64,000 nt of DNA from Clostridium nigeriense (GCF_900086595.1 NZ_LT575472.1:1440542-1504541), one strand, 5' to 3'. Shown: positions 1-9,121, counted from the first letter of the stretch. A program made the numbers and translations. Notes: generated by a model not told the origin, from the letters alone.

Positions 1-1308
1 AGGGTATCTTTAAAACAAGCAATTCCATTAGGAATGCAGCATGTATTATCAATGTTTGTTGGGAATGTATCACCACTTATTATTGTTTGTGGATTATTAC
101 AAATGCCAGCAGAACAAAAAACTATGTTAATACAAAATGCAATGTTTATAGCAGGAATAGTAACTTTAATTCAACTGTATCCAATATGGAAAGTTGGAGC
201 TGGACTTCCAATAGTAATGGGGACAAGTTCTGGATTTGTGCCAACTGTACAAGCAACAGCAGTTACTTTTGGATATTCATCTGTTATGGGAGCATCTTTA
301 ATAGGAGCATTATTAGAAATTATATTAGGATTTTTTATAAAACCATTAAAAAAGTATTTTCCGCCAGTAGTTACAGGGGTAGTTGTTATTTCTATAGGCC
401 TTTCACTTATTCCAACAGGAATAAAATTCTTTGCAGGTGGAGTTGGAGCGAAAGACTTTGGTTCACCAAGTAATTTATTTTTAGGATTTTTAGTAATGGC
501 AATTATTATATTTTTGATGCAATTTACAAAAGGTTTTGCAAAGACATCTGCAATATTAATTGGAATTATAGTTGGTTATATAGTAGCAATTTTTATGGGA
601 AAAGTAGATTTTTCTGGAGTAGCAACAGCTGGATGGATAAGTGTTCCAAGACCTTTTGTGTTTGGATTTGATTTTAAAATAGAAGTTATAATACCTATGG
701 TAATTATGTACATAGCAACAGCAGTAGAAACTATAGGAGATGTGTCAGGAATAACAGTTGGTGGTCTTGATAGAGATGCAACAGATAGAGAATTATCAGG
801 TGCAGTTTTAGCAGATGGAGTTGGTTCTTTTATAGCAGCATGTTTTGGAATTCTACCAAACACATCTTTTAGCCAAAATGTTGGTTTAGTAGCGATGACA
901 AAGGTAGTTAATAAGTTTGCTATTATGACTGGAGCAATATTTTTAATATTATCAGGTTTTATACCAAAGCTTGGAGCTATTGTTTCAGCAGTTCCACAAT
1001 CAGTTTTAGGGGGAGCATCGATAATAATGTTTTCAATGATTGCGGTTAGTGGAATGCAATTAGTATTTAAACAAAATATGAATGGAAGAAATTCAATTAT
1101 AATAGCAGTTGCTTTAGGATTAGGCTTTGGACTGGGATCAGTTCCAGATGCACTACAACATTTACCAAATTGGATTAAGCTTATATTTTCTCAAAGTGGA
1201 ATAGTAGTTTCATTTATAGTAGCAGCAGTTATGAATTTTATATTACCAAAAGAAAAATTAGAAGAAAGCATAAAATTTTCAATAGATAAAGAAGAACTAG
1301 TAAGTTAA
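1..1308 (+). CDS. NCS2-family nucleobase (xanthine/purine-type) permease, 5' truncated by window edge
   Basis: This is the tail of a nucleobase:cation symporter-2 family membrane transporter that imports purines such as xanthine or uric acid. The reading frame is open from base 1, so the true start lies left of the window. The visible 435 residues begin just before the family's conserved GMQHVLSMFVGN segment of the first transmembrane helix. The NCS2 signature QNVGLVAMTK is encoded near bases 874-903, and hydrophobic helices run through the whole protein. It ends 35 bases before the molybdenum hydroxylase subunit genes, with no terminator between them, so it probably supplies their substrate. 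The purine specificity is inferred from that context and the xanthine-type signature; uracil or another heterocycle cannot be excluded. Confidence 0.88.
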   Translation, partial: RVSLKQAIPLGMQHVLSMFVGNVSPLIIVCGLLQMPAEQKTMLIQNAMFIAGIVTLIQLYPIWKVGAGLPIVMGTSSGFVPTVQATAVTFGYSSVMGASLIGALLEIILGFFIKPLKKYFPPVVTGVVVISIGLSLIPTGIKFFAGGVGAKDFGSPSNLFLGFLVMAIIIFLMQFTKGFAKTSAILIGIIVGYIVAIFMGKVDFSGVATAGWISVPRPFVFGFDFKIEVIIPMVIMYIATAVETIGDVSGITVGGLDRDATDRELSGAVLADGVGSFIAACFGILPNTSFSQNVGLVAMTKVVNKFAIMTGAIFLILSGFIPKLGAIVSAVPQSVLGGASIIMFSMIAVSGMQLVFKQNMNGRNSIIIAVALGLGFGLGSVPDALQHLPNWIKLIFSQSGIVVSFIVAAVMNFILPKEKLEESIKFSIDKEELVS

Positions 1309-1343
1309 TATACAATTATTTATTAATGTGGGGAGGAATAAAT

Positions 1344-2150
1344 TTGTTTACAATGAGGGAATATGTTCTAGCGGAAAGTTTAGAACAAGCCTATGGATTA
1401 TTAACAAAGGGAAAATCAAATTGCATTTTAGGTGGATTGCTTTGGATGAAAATGGGGAACAAAGCAATTGGAACAGGGATAGATCTATCTAATTTAGGAT
1501 TAAATAAGATAGAAGAAAATGAAGAAGAATTTAAAATTGGTTGTATGACAACTCTTAGAGATATAGAAATTAATAAAAGTTTAAATAAATATTTTAATAA
1601 TATACTTAAGGAATCAGTTGAGAATATAGTTGGAGTTCAGTTTAGAAATTCAGCTACTATTGGTGGAAGTATATATTCAAGATTTGGTTTCTCAGATATT
1701 TTAACAGCACTTTTAGCATTGGATACTAAGGTAGAAATGTATAACGGTGGAATAATTTCATTAGAAGATTTCTGCAATATGCCATATGAGAAGGATATCC
1801 TAGTTAATATAATTATAAAGAAAAATAATTGTAAAGCAGCATATTTAACTCATAGAAAATCGAAAACTGATTTCCCTGTATTAGCAGTTGCTGTTAGTAA
1901 ATGTGAGAATGAATGGAAAATAGCTGTAGGAGGAAGACCTATAAAAGCTGAACTTGCATATAAGGCTCAAAGTACGTTATCCAATAATCCTACAAATGAA
2001 GAAATTCAAAAAGCTTTAGACTTAGTAGTTAAAGAATTGGTTTATGGGACAAATATGAGAGGAACAAAGGAATATAGAGAAATACTTGCAAAGGTATTAG
2101 TAAAAAGATGTATAGAAAAGATAATTGGAGGAACATCATATGCAAATTAA
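1344..2150 (+). CDS. Molybdenum hydroxylase FAD-binding subunit (XdhB/CoxM-like)
   Basis: This is the medium, FAD-binding subunit of a three-subunit molybdopterin hydroxylase of the xanthine dehydrogenase family. It passes electrons from the iron-sulfur subunit to an acceptor. The 268-residue length is usual for CoxM/XdhB proteins, and the second FAD loop ATIGGSI is clear near residue 105. The first FAD loop, normally AGGTxL, is instead LGGLLW near residue 25. I chose the TTG at 1344 because GGGGAGG at 1330-1336 sits six bases before it; an upstream ATG at 1326 would place that ribosome binding site inside the gene. It overlaps the start of the iron-sulfur gene by 11 bases, which indicates translational coupling. 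Confidence 0.85.
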   Translation: MFTMREYVLAESLEQAYGLLTKGKSNCILGGLLWMKMGNKAIGTGIDLSNLGLNKIEENEEEFKIGCMTTLRDIEINKSLNKYFNNILKESVENIVGVQFRNSATIGGSIYSRFGFSDILTALLALDTKVEMYNGGIISLEDFCNMPYEKDILVNIIIKKNNCKAAYLTHRKSKTDFPVLAVAVSKCENEWKIAVGGRPIKAELAYKAQSTLSNNPTNEEIQKALDLVVKELVYGTNMRGTKEYREILAKVLVKRCIEKIIGGTSYAN

Positions 2151-2598
2151 GATATGGATAAACTCAAAATTATATACTGATGATATTGAGGCAGACATGC
2201 TTTTAATAGATTATGTAAGATCTAAAGGATATTTAAGTGTTAAAAGAGGTTGTGAAACATCTAATTGTGGATTATGTACAGTTTGGTTAGATGGCACTCC
2301 AGTATTATCTTGTTCAACTTTAGCAGTAAGAGCTAATTGTAAGAAAGTTACTACTTTAGAAGGTTTAGAGGAAGAAGTTTTAGAGTTTGGAAGATTCATG
2401 GCGAGTGAAGGATCTGAACAATGTGGTTTTTGTAGTCCAGGATTTATAATGAATGTTATAGCAATGAAAAGAGAACTTGAAAATCCTACTGAAGAAGAAA
2501 TAAAAAATTATCTATCTGGTAACTTATGTAGATGCACAGGTTATATGGGACAATTAAGAGCAATAAAAAAATACTTATCTATGGATAAGGAGGTATAA
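2140..2598 (+). CDS. Molybdenum hydroxylase [2Fe-2S] subunit (XdhC/CoxS-like)
   Basis: This is the small iron-sulfur electron-transfer subunit, 152 residues. The N-terminal plant-type ferredoxin domain has the ligands C38, C43, C46 and C58. The C-terminal four-helix domain carries CGFCSPG and CRCTGY, the second [2Fe-2S] cluster that receives electrons from molybdopterin. The ATG at 2140 follows GGAGGA and overlaps the end of the FAD subunit; the earlier TTG at 2125 lies upstream of that ribosome binding site and is rejected. All eight cluster cysteines are present, so the subunit looks functional. The large catalytic subunit starts four bases after its stop codon. Confidence 0.92.
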   Translation: MQIKIWINSKLYTDDIEADMLLIDYVRSKGYLSVKRGCETSNCGLCTVWLDGTPVLSCSTLAVRANCKKVTTLEGLEEEVLEFGRFMASEGSEQCGFCSPGFIMNVIAMKRELENPTEEEIKNYLSGNLCRCTGYMGQLRAIKKYLSMDKEV

Positions 2599-2602
2599 TT
2601 TT

Positions 2603-4885
2603 ATGAAGATAGTAAATAAGGGAATAGCAAAAGTAGATGCTATGGCCTTAGTAACAGGTAAGCCAGTTTATACTGAAGATTTAGCTCCTAAAGAATGTCT
2701 AGTAGTTAAAGTACTTAGAAGTCCACATGCTCATGCTAAAATTTTAGAAATAAATAAAGACGTGGCTATGAAGGTTCCGGGAATTGAATGTATTTTAACA
2801 TATGAAGATGCGCCTAAATCTAGATTTACTATGGCTGGTCAATCTTATCCAGAACCAAGTCCTTATGATAGATTAATATTAGATAATGTAGTTAGATATG
2901 TAGGTGATCCTGTAGCAATAGTTGCAGGTGAAAATGAAAAGGCTGTTAAAAAGGCTATGAAACTTATTAAAGTAAAATATGAAAAACTTGATGCAATATT
3001 AAACTTTGAAGAGGCTATAGATAATAAAGTTATTATACATAATGAGGAAGATTATCATGTTAATTTTCCAATAGGAAATGAAGTTAAAAGAAATATATGT
3101 GCTTCAGATACTTTTGAAAATGGAGATGTAGAAAAGGAATTTAAAAATTGTGATGTAGTTATAGAAGAAACTTATCATACAAAGGCTAATGCACAAGCAA
3201 TGATGGAGACTTTTAGAACCTTTACTCATTTAGATGTCTATGGAAGATTAAATATAGTAAGTGCAACACAAATTCCATTCCATGTTAGAAGAATACTTGC
3301 AAATGCATTAGATATTCCTAAATCAAAGGTGAGAGTAATTAAGCCAAGAATAGGTGGGGGCTTTGGAGCTAAACAAACTGTTGTTAGTGAAATATTCCCA
3401 GCTTTAGTTACTATGAAAACAGGAAAACCAGCTCTTATGATATTTGATAGAGAAGAAACTTTTAGAGCTTCTACATCAAGACATGAAATGAAAATAAAGG
3501 TTAAATTAGGTGCAGATAAAAATGGAATTATTAAGGCTATAGATATGTATACTTTATCTAATACAGGGGCTTATGGTGAACATGGTCCTACAACAGTAGG
3601 TCTTTCAGGACATAAAAGTATGCCTTTATATAATAGAGCAAAGGCTATTAGATTTAAATACGATGTTGTTTATTCAAATACAATGTCTGCTGGAGCATTT
3701 AGAGGTTATGGAGCTACGCAAGGGTGTTTTGCTTTAGAGTCAGCAGTTAATGAATTAGCAGCAAGATTAAAAATGGATCCAACAGTAATAAGAGCTATTA
3801 ATATGGTTAAAGTTGGAGAAGTTATGCCAGCTTATTATGATGAACTTTTAAGAAGCTGTGCATTAGATAAATGTCTTGAAAAAGGTAAGAAATTAATTGG
3901 ATGGGATGAAAAATATCCATGTAAAGATATGGGCAATGGTAAGGTACGTTCAGTTGGTGTTGCCATGACAATGCAAGGATCTGGAATATCTAATGTAGAT
4001 ATAGCATCAGTTGAAGTAAAATTAAATGATGATGGGTTCTATACATTAAATATAGGAGCAGCAGATATGGGAACAGGGTGTGATACTATATTATCTCAAA
4101 TGCTTGCAGAAAGTTTAGAATGTGAAATGAGTGATATAGTTGTAAATGGTGTAGACACTGATCAATCACCATATGATACAGGTTCTTATGCTTCAAGTAC
4201 CACTTATGTAACTGGTATGGCACTTCTTAAAACTTGTGATAAAATAAGAGAACAAATTATTCAAGAAGGAGCAAAAGCTTTAGATTTATCAATAGAGGAA
4301 GTGGATTTTGATGGTAAAAAAGTATTTGCATTAGATGGTAGTAATGAAATAAGTAGAAGAGACTTAGCTTATAAAATTGCAGGTGGAAGTGGAAGATGTA
4401 TATCAGCACTTGAATCACATTCAAGTCCATATTCACCACCACCATTTATGGTTGGACTTGTTGAAATAGAATTAGACAAGGAAACGGGGAATATAGAAAT
4501 TATTAATTATGTGGGTGTAGTAGACTGTGGTACAGTAATTAATCCAGCTCTTGCTAAAATACAGGCAGAAGGTGGAATAGCACAAGGGATAGGAATGGCA
4601 TTATATGAAGATATAACATATGATGCAAATGGTAAAATGAGAAATAGTTCATTTATGCAATATAAGATTCCAACAAGATTAGATGTAGGAACAATAACTG
4701 TAGACTTTGAAAGTAGTTATGAAGAAACAGGTCCTTTTGGAGCAAAATCCATAGGAGAAGTTGTAATTAATACACCATCTCCAGCACTAGCTAATGCAGT
4801 GTATAATGCTTCAGGAGTAAATATTAGAACACTTCCAATTACAGCAGAAAAAATAGCTTTAGCAATGTTAAAAAAAGATATTTAA
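2603..4885 (+). CDS. Molybdenum hydroxylase large molybdopterin subunit (XdhA/CoxL-like)
   Basis: This is the 760-residue catalytic subunit that binds the molybdopterin cofactor and hydroxylates an aromatic heterocycle or aldehyde. Family landmarks are GGGFGAKQ near residue 251, AFRGYGATQG near 365 and GAKSIGE with the likely catalytic base E719. The start follows AAGGAGG. Two positions differ from animal xanthine oxidase: the Glu after GGGFGGK that contacts the purine is Gln here, and the region where an Arg contacts substrate reads TTVGLSGHKS. The permease and subunit order support a purine hydroxylase, but those pocket changes mean the substrate may be hypoxanthine, nicotinate or another heterocycle. 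No cofactor-maturation gene is visible in the window. Confidence 0.88.
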   Translation: MKIVNKGIAKVDAMALVTGKPVYTEDLAPKECLVVKVLRSPHAHAKILEINKDVAMKVPGIECILTYEDAPKSRFTMAGQSYPEPSPYDRLILDNVVRYVGDPVAIVAGENEKAVKKAMKLIKVKYEKLDAILNFEEAIDNKVIIHNEEDYHVNFPIGNEVKRNICASDTFENGDVEKEFKNCDVVIEETYHTKANAQAMMETFRTFTHLDVYGRLNIVSATQIPFHVRRILANALDIPKSKVRVIKPRIGGGFGAKQTVVSEIFPALVTMKTGKPALMIFDREETFRASTSRHEMKIKVKLGADKNGIIKAIDMYTLSNTGAYGEHGPTTVGLSGHKSMPLYNRAKAIRFKYDVVYSNTMSAGAFRGYGATQGCFALESAVNELAARLKMDPTVIRAINMVKVGEVMPAYYDELLRSCALDKCLEKGKKLIGWDEKYPCKDMGNGKVRSVGVAMTMQGSGISNVDIASVEVKLNDDGFYTLNIGAADMGTGCDTILSQMLAESLECEMSDIVVNGVDTDQSPYDTGSYASSTTYVTGMALLKTCDKIREQIIQEGAKALDLSIEEVDFDGKKVFALDGSNEISRRDLAYKIAGGSGRCISALESHSSPYSPPPFMVGLVEIELDKETGNIEIINYVGVVDCGTVINPALAKIQAEGGIAQGIGMALYEDITYDANGKMRNSSFMQYKIPTRLDVGTITVDFESSYEETGPFGAKSIGEVVINTPSPALANAVYNASGVNIRTLPITAEKIALAMLKKDI

Positions 4886-5236
4886 TAATTAAGTAATTAC
4901 AATAAAGTTCAATAATGTTATCTCTGTAGATAATGTTATTGAACTTTTGTTTATTTATTAATATTAGTGGCTTTATATAATAAATATAATACTAAGCAAA
5001 TCAATTATCTTTGTAGGGATATAATAGTAAATACTAAGAAGTATTCAATAAATATTAAAATAATAAAAACAAAAATAAATTATAAATTATGTTTAAAGGA
5101 ATTATTTCTAAAAAAACTCAAATAATAAAATTGTAAGGGAATAATTATTATAGGAAAGATAATAAAAAAAGAAAATATTTGGTGGACTCTTAGTATGATA
5201 AATAATGTTTAAAATAAATTGTAAGGAGGAGAGAAT
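4886..5236. other. 351-base gene-free stretch between the hydroxylase operon and the hexosaminidase
   Basis: The left part holds the operon terminator. The remainder is very AT-rich, with stops in every frame and no recognisable RNA. The promoter of the GH20 gene must lie here, but I see no convincing -35/-10 pair. The only clear signal is the ribosome binding site AAGGAGGA at 5223-5230. Confidence 0.6.
4905..4950 (+). terminator. Intrinsic terminator of the molybdenum hydroxylase operon
   Basis: An 18-base stem runs from AAGTTCAATAATGTTATC to a complementary arm ending in TTGAACTT. It has two G-U pairs and a six-base loop, and is followed by a T-rich tract. Confidence 0.85.
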
Positions 5237-6832
5237 TTGTTTGTGAAAAATAAGAAAGTATTAATATGTACATTATGTTTAATTATTATTTGTATTGGTG
5301 GATTAATAATAATTAATAATAGTAATAAGGATGCAGAAGTATCAGTGCAAGTAGAAAATATTAATAATATTATTCCTAAACCTTTATCATATGAGGAAAA
5401 AGAAGGTAAGTTTATAGTTAATAAAGATACTACTGTATTTATAAAAGGAAATAATGAAGCTGAAACAGAAGAGATAAATAAAATAGCAGAATATTTAAAG
5501 GAAAAATTGAAACCATCTACAGGATATAACTTTACTATAAATAAAAATGAAAATCCAACTCAAAATTATATTTATTTAAGCACGTTAGAAGGAAAAGAAG
5601 AATTAGGTAATGAGGGGTATGAAATAAATATAACTAATGAAGGGATTAAAGTTATAGCTTATAAACCAGAAGGGCTATTTAGAGGAATTCAAACTATTAG
5701 GCAGTTATTACCACCGCAAATTGAACAGTTATCTTTGGTTAGTGACGTGGAATGGAGTATTCCTATATCAAGAGTTTATGATAAGCCAGAGTATAGTTAT
5801 AGAGGTATAATGATTGATGTAGCTAGGCATTTCTTTACTGAAGAAGAAATAAAAAAGCAAATAGATTATGCAGCTCAATATAAAATTAATAAAGTTCATT
5901 TACACCTTTCAGATGATCAAGGATGGCGTATTGAAATTAAAGCATATCCAGATTTAACTCTTATAGGTGGAAGTACTGAAGTTGATGGAGGACCTGGAGG
6001 TTATTATACTCAAGAGCAATTTAAAAGTATAGTGAACTATGCAACAGATAGATATATAGAAGTTATTCCAGAAATAGATATGCCAGGGCATACAAATGCA
6101 GCATTAGCTTCTTATGGATTTTTAAATCCAGATGGAAAAAGAAAGCCTTTATATACTGGAATAAATGTAGGTTTTAGTACATTAATGACTGATAGCGAGA
6201 AAACCTATGAATTCATAGAAACTGTAGTAAAAGAGATTTCTGAAATTTCTCCTTCGAAATATTTTCATATGGGAGGAGATGAGGCGGATAGTACTAAAAA
6301 AGAGGATTATGATTATTTTGTAGGTAGAGTATCAAAGATAGTTGAAAAGTATGGTAAGACTCCTATAGGATGGGATCCTATAGATACTGCACCAGAAATT
6401 AATTCAAGTGTTATACTTCAAAATTGGAAAGATTCAAATGAAGCGGCCAGGAACAAGAATATGAAGATGATAATTTCTATTGCTAGTAAAGCATATTTAG
6501 ATATGAAATACAATCCTAGCACTCCTTATGGATTAACATGGGCTGGCTTTATTCCAATAGAGACTGCATATAATTGGGATCCCACAGATTATGCACCAAA
6601 AGATTTAGTTTTAGGAATTGAAGCACCGCTATGGACAGAAACTATAAGTGATGTGGAAGAAATGGAATATATGATTTATCCAAGATTATTAGGCTATGCT
6701 GAAATTGGTTGGACACCTAAAATAGAAAGAAATTGGACTGAATATAAATTAAGATTAGAAAAACAGGGAAATAGAATGGAATATCAGGGAATAAATTATT
6801 ATAAAGATAAAGAAATATGGAAAAATAATTAA
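5237..6832 (+). CDS. GH20 beta-N-acetylhexosaminidase, membrane-anchored or secreted
   Basis: This is a family 20 glycoside hydrolase that removes terminal N-acetylglucosamine or N-acetylgalactosamine from glycans outside the cell. Residues about 7-27 form a hydrophobic signal anchor or signal peptide. Residues about 45-160 are the GH20b domain. The catalytic barrel begins at YRGIMIDVARHFF near 185 and contains HLHLSDDQGWR, EIDMPGHTNA and the catalytic pair D348-E349 in HMGGDEAD. The substrate-side tryptophan motif APLWTET is near 475. At 531 residues it is a compact enzyme without accessory binding domains. The TTG start at 5237 sits six bases after AAGGAGGA; GTG at 5243 is an alternative. 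It points to host-glycan or chitin-fragment scavenging. Confidence 0.92.
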   Translation: MFVKNKKVLICTLCLIIICIGGLIIINNSNKDAEVSVQVENINNIIPKPLSYEEKEGKFIVNKDTTVFIKGNNEAETEEINKIAEYLKEKLKPSTGYNFTINKNENPTQNYIYLSTLEGKEELGNEGYEINITNEGIKVIAYKPEGLFRGIQTIRQLLPPQIEQLSLVSDVEWSIPISRVYDKPEYSYRGIMIDVARHFFTEEEIKKQIDYAAQYKINKVHLHLSDDQGWRIEIKAYPDLTLIGGSTEVDGGPGGYYTQEQFKSIVNYATDRYIEVIPEIDMPGHTNAALASYGFLNPDGKRKPLYTGINVGFSTLMTDSEKTYEFIETVVKEISEISPSKYFHMGGDEADSTKKEDYDYFVGRVSKIVEKYGKTPIGWDPIDTAPEINSSVILQNWKDSNEAARNKNMKMIISIASKAYLDMKYNPSTPYGLTWAGFIPIETAYNWDPTDYAPKDLVLGIEAPLWTETISDVEEMEYMIYPRLLGYAEIGWTPKIERNWTEYKLRLEKQGNRMEYQGINYYKDKEIWKNN

Positions 6833-6883
6833 AGAAAAACTGAGCATAATATACTTGTATTAATTTACGAAAGGAGATTTATA

Positions 6884-7087
6884 ATGGAAAGAGTACATTA
6901 CAAAATTGATGGAATAGCCAATGAGAATATGAAAACACAAGTCAAAAATTCACTAGAAAATATAGATGGAGTTAATCAAGTTTGTGTTGATATGGCAAGA
7001 GGAAGTGTTGAAGTAATATATAATGAACCTGCTACAGAAGTTAAAATAAAAACTTGCCTAAAAAATTCAGGACATGAAATTATATAA
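6884..7087 (+). CDS. Small HMA-fold protein lacking the metal-binding CxxC
   Basis: This 67-residue protein has the length and beta-alpha-beta pattern of heavy-metal-associated (CopZ-like) chaperones, including the DGVNQVCVDMARGSVEV strand-turn-strand. The loop that normally carries MxCxxC reads GIANENMKTQ, so the metal ligands are absent. The two cysteines present lie elsewhere, in QVCVD and KTCLKN. A good AAAGGAG ribosome binding site precedes the ATG and a strong terminator follows. It could be an HMA-like protein with another role, such as protein interaction or a different ligand. It does not belong clearly with either neighbour. Confidence 0.72.
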   Translation: MERVHYKIDGIANENMKTQVKNSLENIDGVNQVCVDMARGSVEVIYNEPATEVKIKTCLKNSGHEII

Positions 7088-7092
7088 ATAGT

Positions 7093-7130
7093 AAAAAAGT
7101 CTATGTAAAAATCATAGACTTTTTTATTTT
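7093..7130 (+). terminator. Intrinsic terminator after the HMA-like gene
   Basis: A perfect 13-base stem (AAAAAAGTCTATG and its complement) with a seven-base loop runs into a T-tract. Confidence 0.9.
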
Positions 7131-7204
7131 TTTAATATATAAAAAATTTTTAAAATTCTAATGTTAAAATTTGATTAAAAATATTTAATGTTAAAATATA
7201 ACAT

Positions 7205-7233
7205 GTTAATATATATGTGACATATATATTAAC
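7205..7233. promoter_or_regulatory. Perfect 14-base inverted repeat upstream of the phosphate transporter gene
   Basis: GTTAATATATATGT at 7205-7218 and its exact complement at 7220-7233 flank a single G, ending 27 bases before the transporter ATG. Two copies of ATGTTAAAAT lie upstream at about 7161 and 7188. The position suits an operator or an mRNA leader hairpin. A phosphate-responsive (PhoP) role is only a guess from the gene it precedes. Confidence 0.5.
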
Positions 7234-7260
7234 ACGCAATAATGCGAAAGGAGATATCTA

Positions 7261-8313
7261 ATGACTATTTCTTTTTTTGATTTTTTAGGGCAATTATTTA
7301 ACAATATACCATTATTAATAACAGTAATTTTAACATTAGGAGTAATCTTAGTAAACGGATGGACTGATGCACCTAATGCAATTGCTACATGTGTATCTAC
7401 AAGAGCAATAGGACCAAAAGCAGCTATTTTAATGGCTACAATTTTTAATTTTTTAGGTGTATTTGTAATGACTATGATAAATGCAAATGTTGCACAAACC
7501 ATATATAATATGGTTGATTTTAGGGGAGATCCACACTATGCTTTAATAGCCTTATGTGCTGCATTATTTGCTATAGTTGTTTGGGCTACAACTGCTTGGT
7601 ATTTTGGAATTCCAACTAGTGAAAGCCATGCATTAATAGCTGGTATTTCAGGTGCTGCTATTGCACTTCAAGGTGGACTAAAAGGAATAAATGGGAATGA
7701 GTGGATGAAAGTAATATATGGATTGTTACTTTCTACGTTTTTAGGATTTTTTATGGGATGGATTATTGTTAAAATAATTGGTTTTATATTTAAGGGATTT
7801 GACCGTAGAAAAACTAGTGGATTTTTTAAATATTCTCAAATTGGAGGAGGAGCTGCTATGGCATTTATGCATGGAGCTCAAGATGGACAAAAATTTATGG
7901 GAGTATTTATGTTAGGTATTTTTCTAGCTAATGGAAGAGGAGATATTGAAAATTTCATTATACCAGTGTGGTTAATGGTACTTTGTTCATTAGTTATGGC
8001 TCTAGGAACATCTATAGGTGGATATAAGATAATAAAGGCTGTTGGAATGGATATGGTCAAGCTTGAGCAGTATCAAGGTTTTGCAGCTGATTTAGCTGGT
8101 GCTGGATGTCTATTATTATCTTCAGTAACAGGTATTCCAGTTAGTACAACCCATACAAAAACTACAGCAATAATGGGAGTAGGGGCTGCTAAAAGATTAA
8201 GTTCCGTTAATTGGGGTGTTGTTAAAGAAATGGTATGGACATGGGTTTTAACCTTTCCTGGATGTGGAATAATAGGATTTTTAATGGCAGAATTATTTAT
8301 TTGGATATTTTAA
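7261..8313 (+). CDS. pit: PiT-family inorganic phosphate transporter
   Basis: This is a low-affinity phosphate:cation symporter of the PiT family in the cytoplasmic membrane. It has two related family motifs: GWTDAPNAIATCVSTRAIGP near residue 30 and a C-terminal counterpart, GIPVSTTHTKTTAIMG, near 290. Glycine-rich helices fill the rest of the 350 residues, a usual length for Gram-positive Pit proteins. The ATG follows AAAGGAGA. The DUF47 partner gene starts 26 bases downstream, the normal arrangement for regulated Pit transport. A perfect palindrome upstream may be a regulatory site. Confidence 0.93.
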   Translation: MTISFFDFLGQLFNNIPLLITVILTLGVILVNGWTDAPNAIATCVSTRAIGPKAAILMATIFNFLGVFVMTMINANVAQTIYNMVDFRGDPHYALIALCAALFAIVVWATTAWYFGIPTSESHALIAGISGAAIALQGGLKGINGNEWMKVIYGLLLSTFLGFFMGWIIVKIIGFIFKGFDRRKTSGFFKYSQIGGGAAMAFMHGAQDGQKFMGVFMLGIFLANGRGDIENFIIPVWLMVLCSLVMALGTSIGGYKIIKAVGMDMVKLEQYQGFAADLAGAGCLLLSSVTGIPVSTTHTKTTAIMGVGAAKRLSSVNWGVVKEMVWTWVLTFPGCGIIGFLMAELFIWIF

Positions 8314-8339
8314 AAACGAATATACAGGAGTGATATTTA

Positions 8340-8963
8340 GTGATAGGTAAAAAAGATAATAATTATTTTGAAATGTTAGCGGAATTAGTAGAGTATTCTT
8401 GTAATGCGGCAAGTCTGCTTAATAGCACATTAGTAAATTTTAATGCAAATGAAATAGAAGATAAAATAAAAGAAATGCACTCAATTGAACATAATGCAGA
8501 TTTAAAAAAGCATGATATGATGAATAAATTAGCTAAAGAATTTATTACTCCAATTGAAAGAGGAGATATTATAGATTTAGCACATCAAATAGATAATGTT
8601 ACAGATGCTATAGAAGATGTATTAACTAGAATATATATGTATAATATAGTTGAAATAAAAAATGAAGCATTAGAATTTTCTAATGTTATTATAAAAAATT
8701 GTAATGTATTAAAAGAAATATTGAAGGAATTCTATAACTTTAAAAAATCTTCAAAAATTCAAAAGCTAATCATAGATATTAATGATTTAGAAGAAGAGGG
8801 AGATAAATTATATATTAATGGGATGAGAAATCTTTACTTAAGTTCAAAGGATCCTATTGAATTAATGACTTGGACTGATACCTTTAAGTATTTTGAAAGA
8901 TGTTGTGATGTTTGTGAAAATGTTGCAAATGTAGTTGAAAGTGTTGTAATGAAAAATTCATAA
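8340..8963 (+). CDS. DUF47 / PhoU-like Pit accessory protein
   Basis: This 207-residue, all-helical cytosolic protein belongs to the DUF47 family, distantly related to PhoU. Such proteins are nearly always encoded beside a Pit transporter and are thought to gate it. The family pattern of acidic helices is visible in MHSIEHNADLKKHDMMNKL near residue 45 and FITPIERGDIIDLAHQIDNV near 75. The GTG start at 8340 lies nine bases after AGGAG; no better ATG exists nearby. Pit and this gene form a two-gene operon closed by a strong terminator. Confidence 0.9.
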   Translation: MIGKKDNNYFEMLAELVEYSCNAASLLNSTLVNFNANEIEDKIKEMHSIEHNADLKKHDMMNKLAKEFITPIERGDIIDLAHQIDNVTDAIEDVLTRIYMYNIVEIKNEALEFSNVIIKNCNVLKEILKEFYNFKKSSKIQKLIIDINDLEEEGDKLYINGMRNLYLSSKDPIELMTWTDTFKYFERCCDVCENVANVVESVVMKNS

Positions 8964-8968
8964 TACAT

Positions 8969-8998
8969 AAAGAGCTGTTAAACAAACAGCTCTTTTTA
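8969..8998 (+). terminator. Intrinsic terminator of the pit-DUF47 operon
   Basis: The 11-base stem AAAGAGCTGTT/AACAGCTCTTT has a short loop and a T-run. Confidence 0.92.
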
Positions 8999-9030
8999 TT
9001 ATAATAAAATATTTTGAATTTTACTAAGTA

Positions 9031-9085
9031 TTGTATTAATTAAAAAATGAATATATAATTATTTCATAAAATGAAATCGATAACA
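9031..9085 (+). promoter_or_regulatory. Promoter with downstream CcpA cre site for the first epimerase gene
   Basis: The promoter is TTGTAT at 9031-9036, a 17-base spacer and TATAAT at 9054-9059. TGAAATCGATAACA at 9072-9085 matches the CcpA consensus TGWAANCGNTNWCA at every fixed position. A cre just past the start point implies glucose repression by blocking transcription. Confidence 0.75.
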
Positions 9086-9121
9086 AAGGGTTAGAAAAAA
9101 TTATAATAAGGAGAGTACAAA

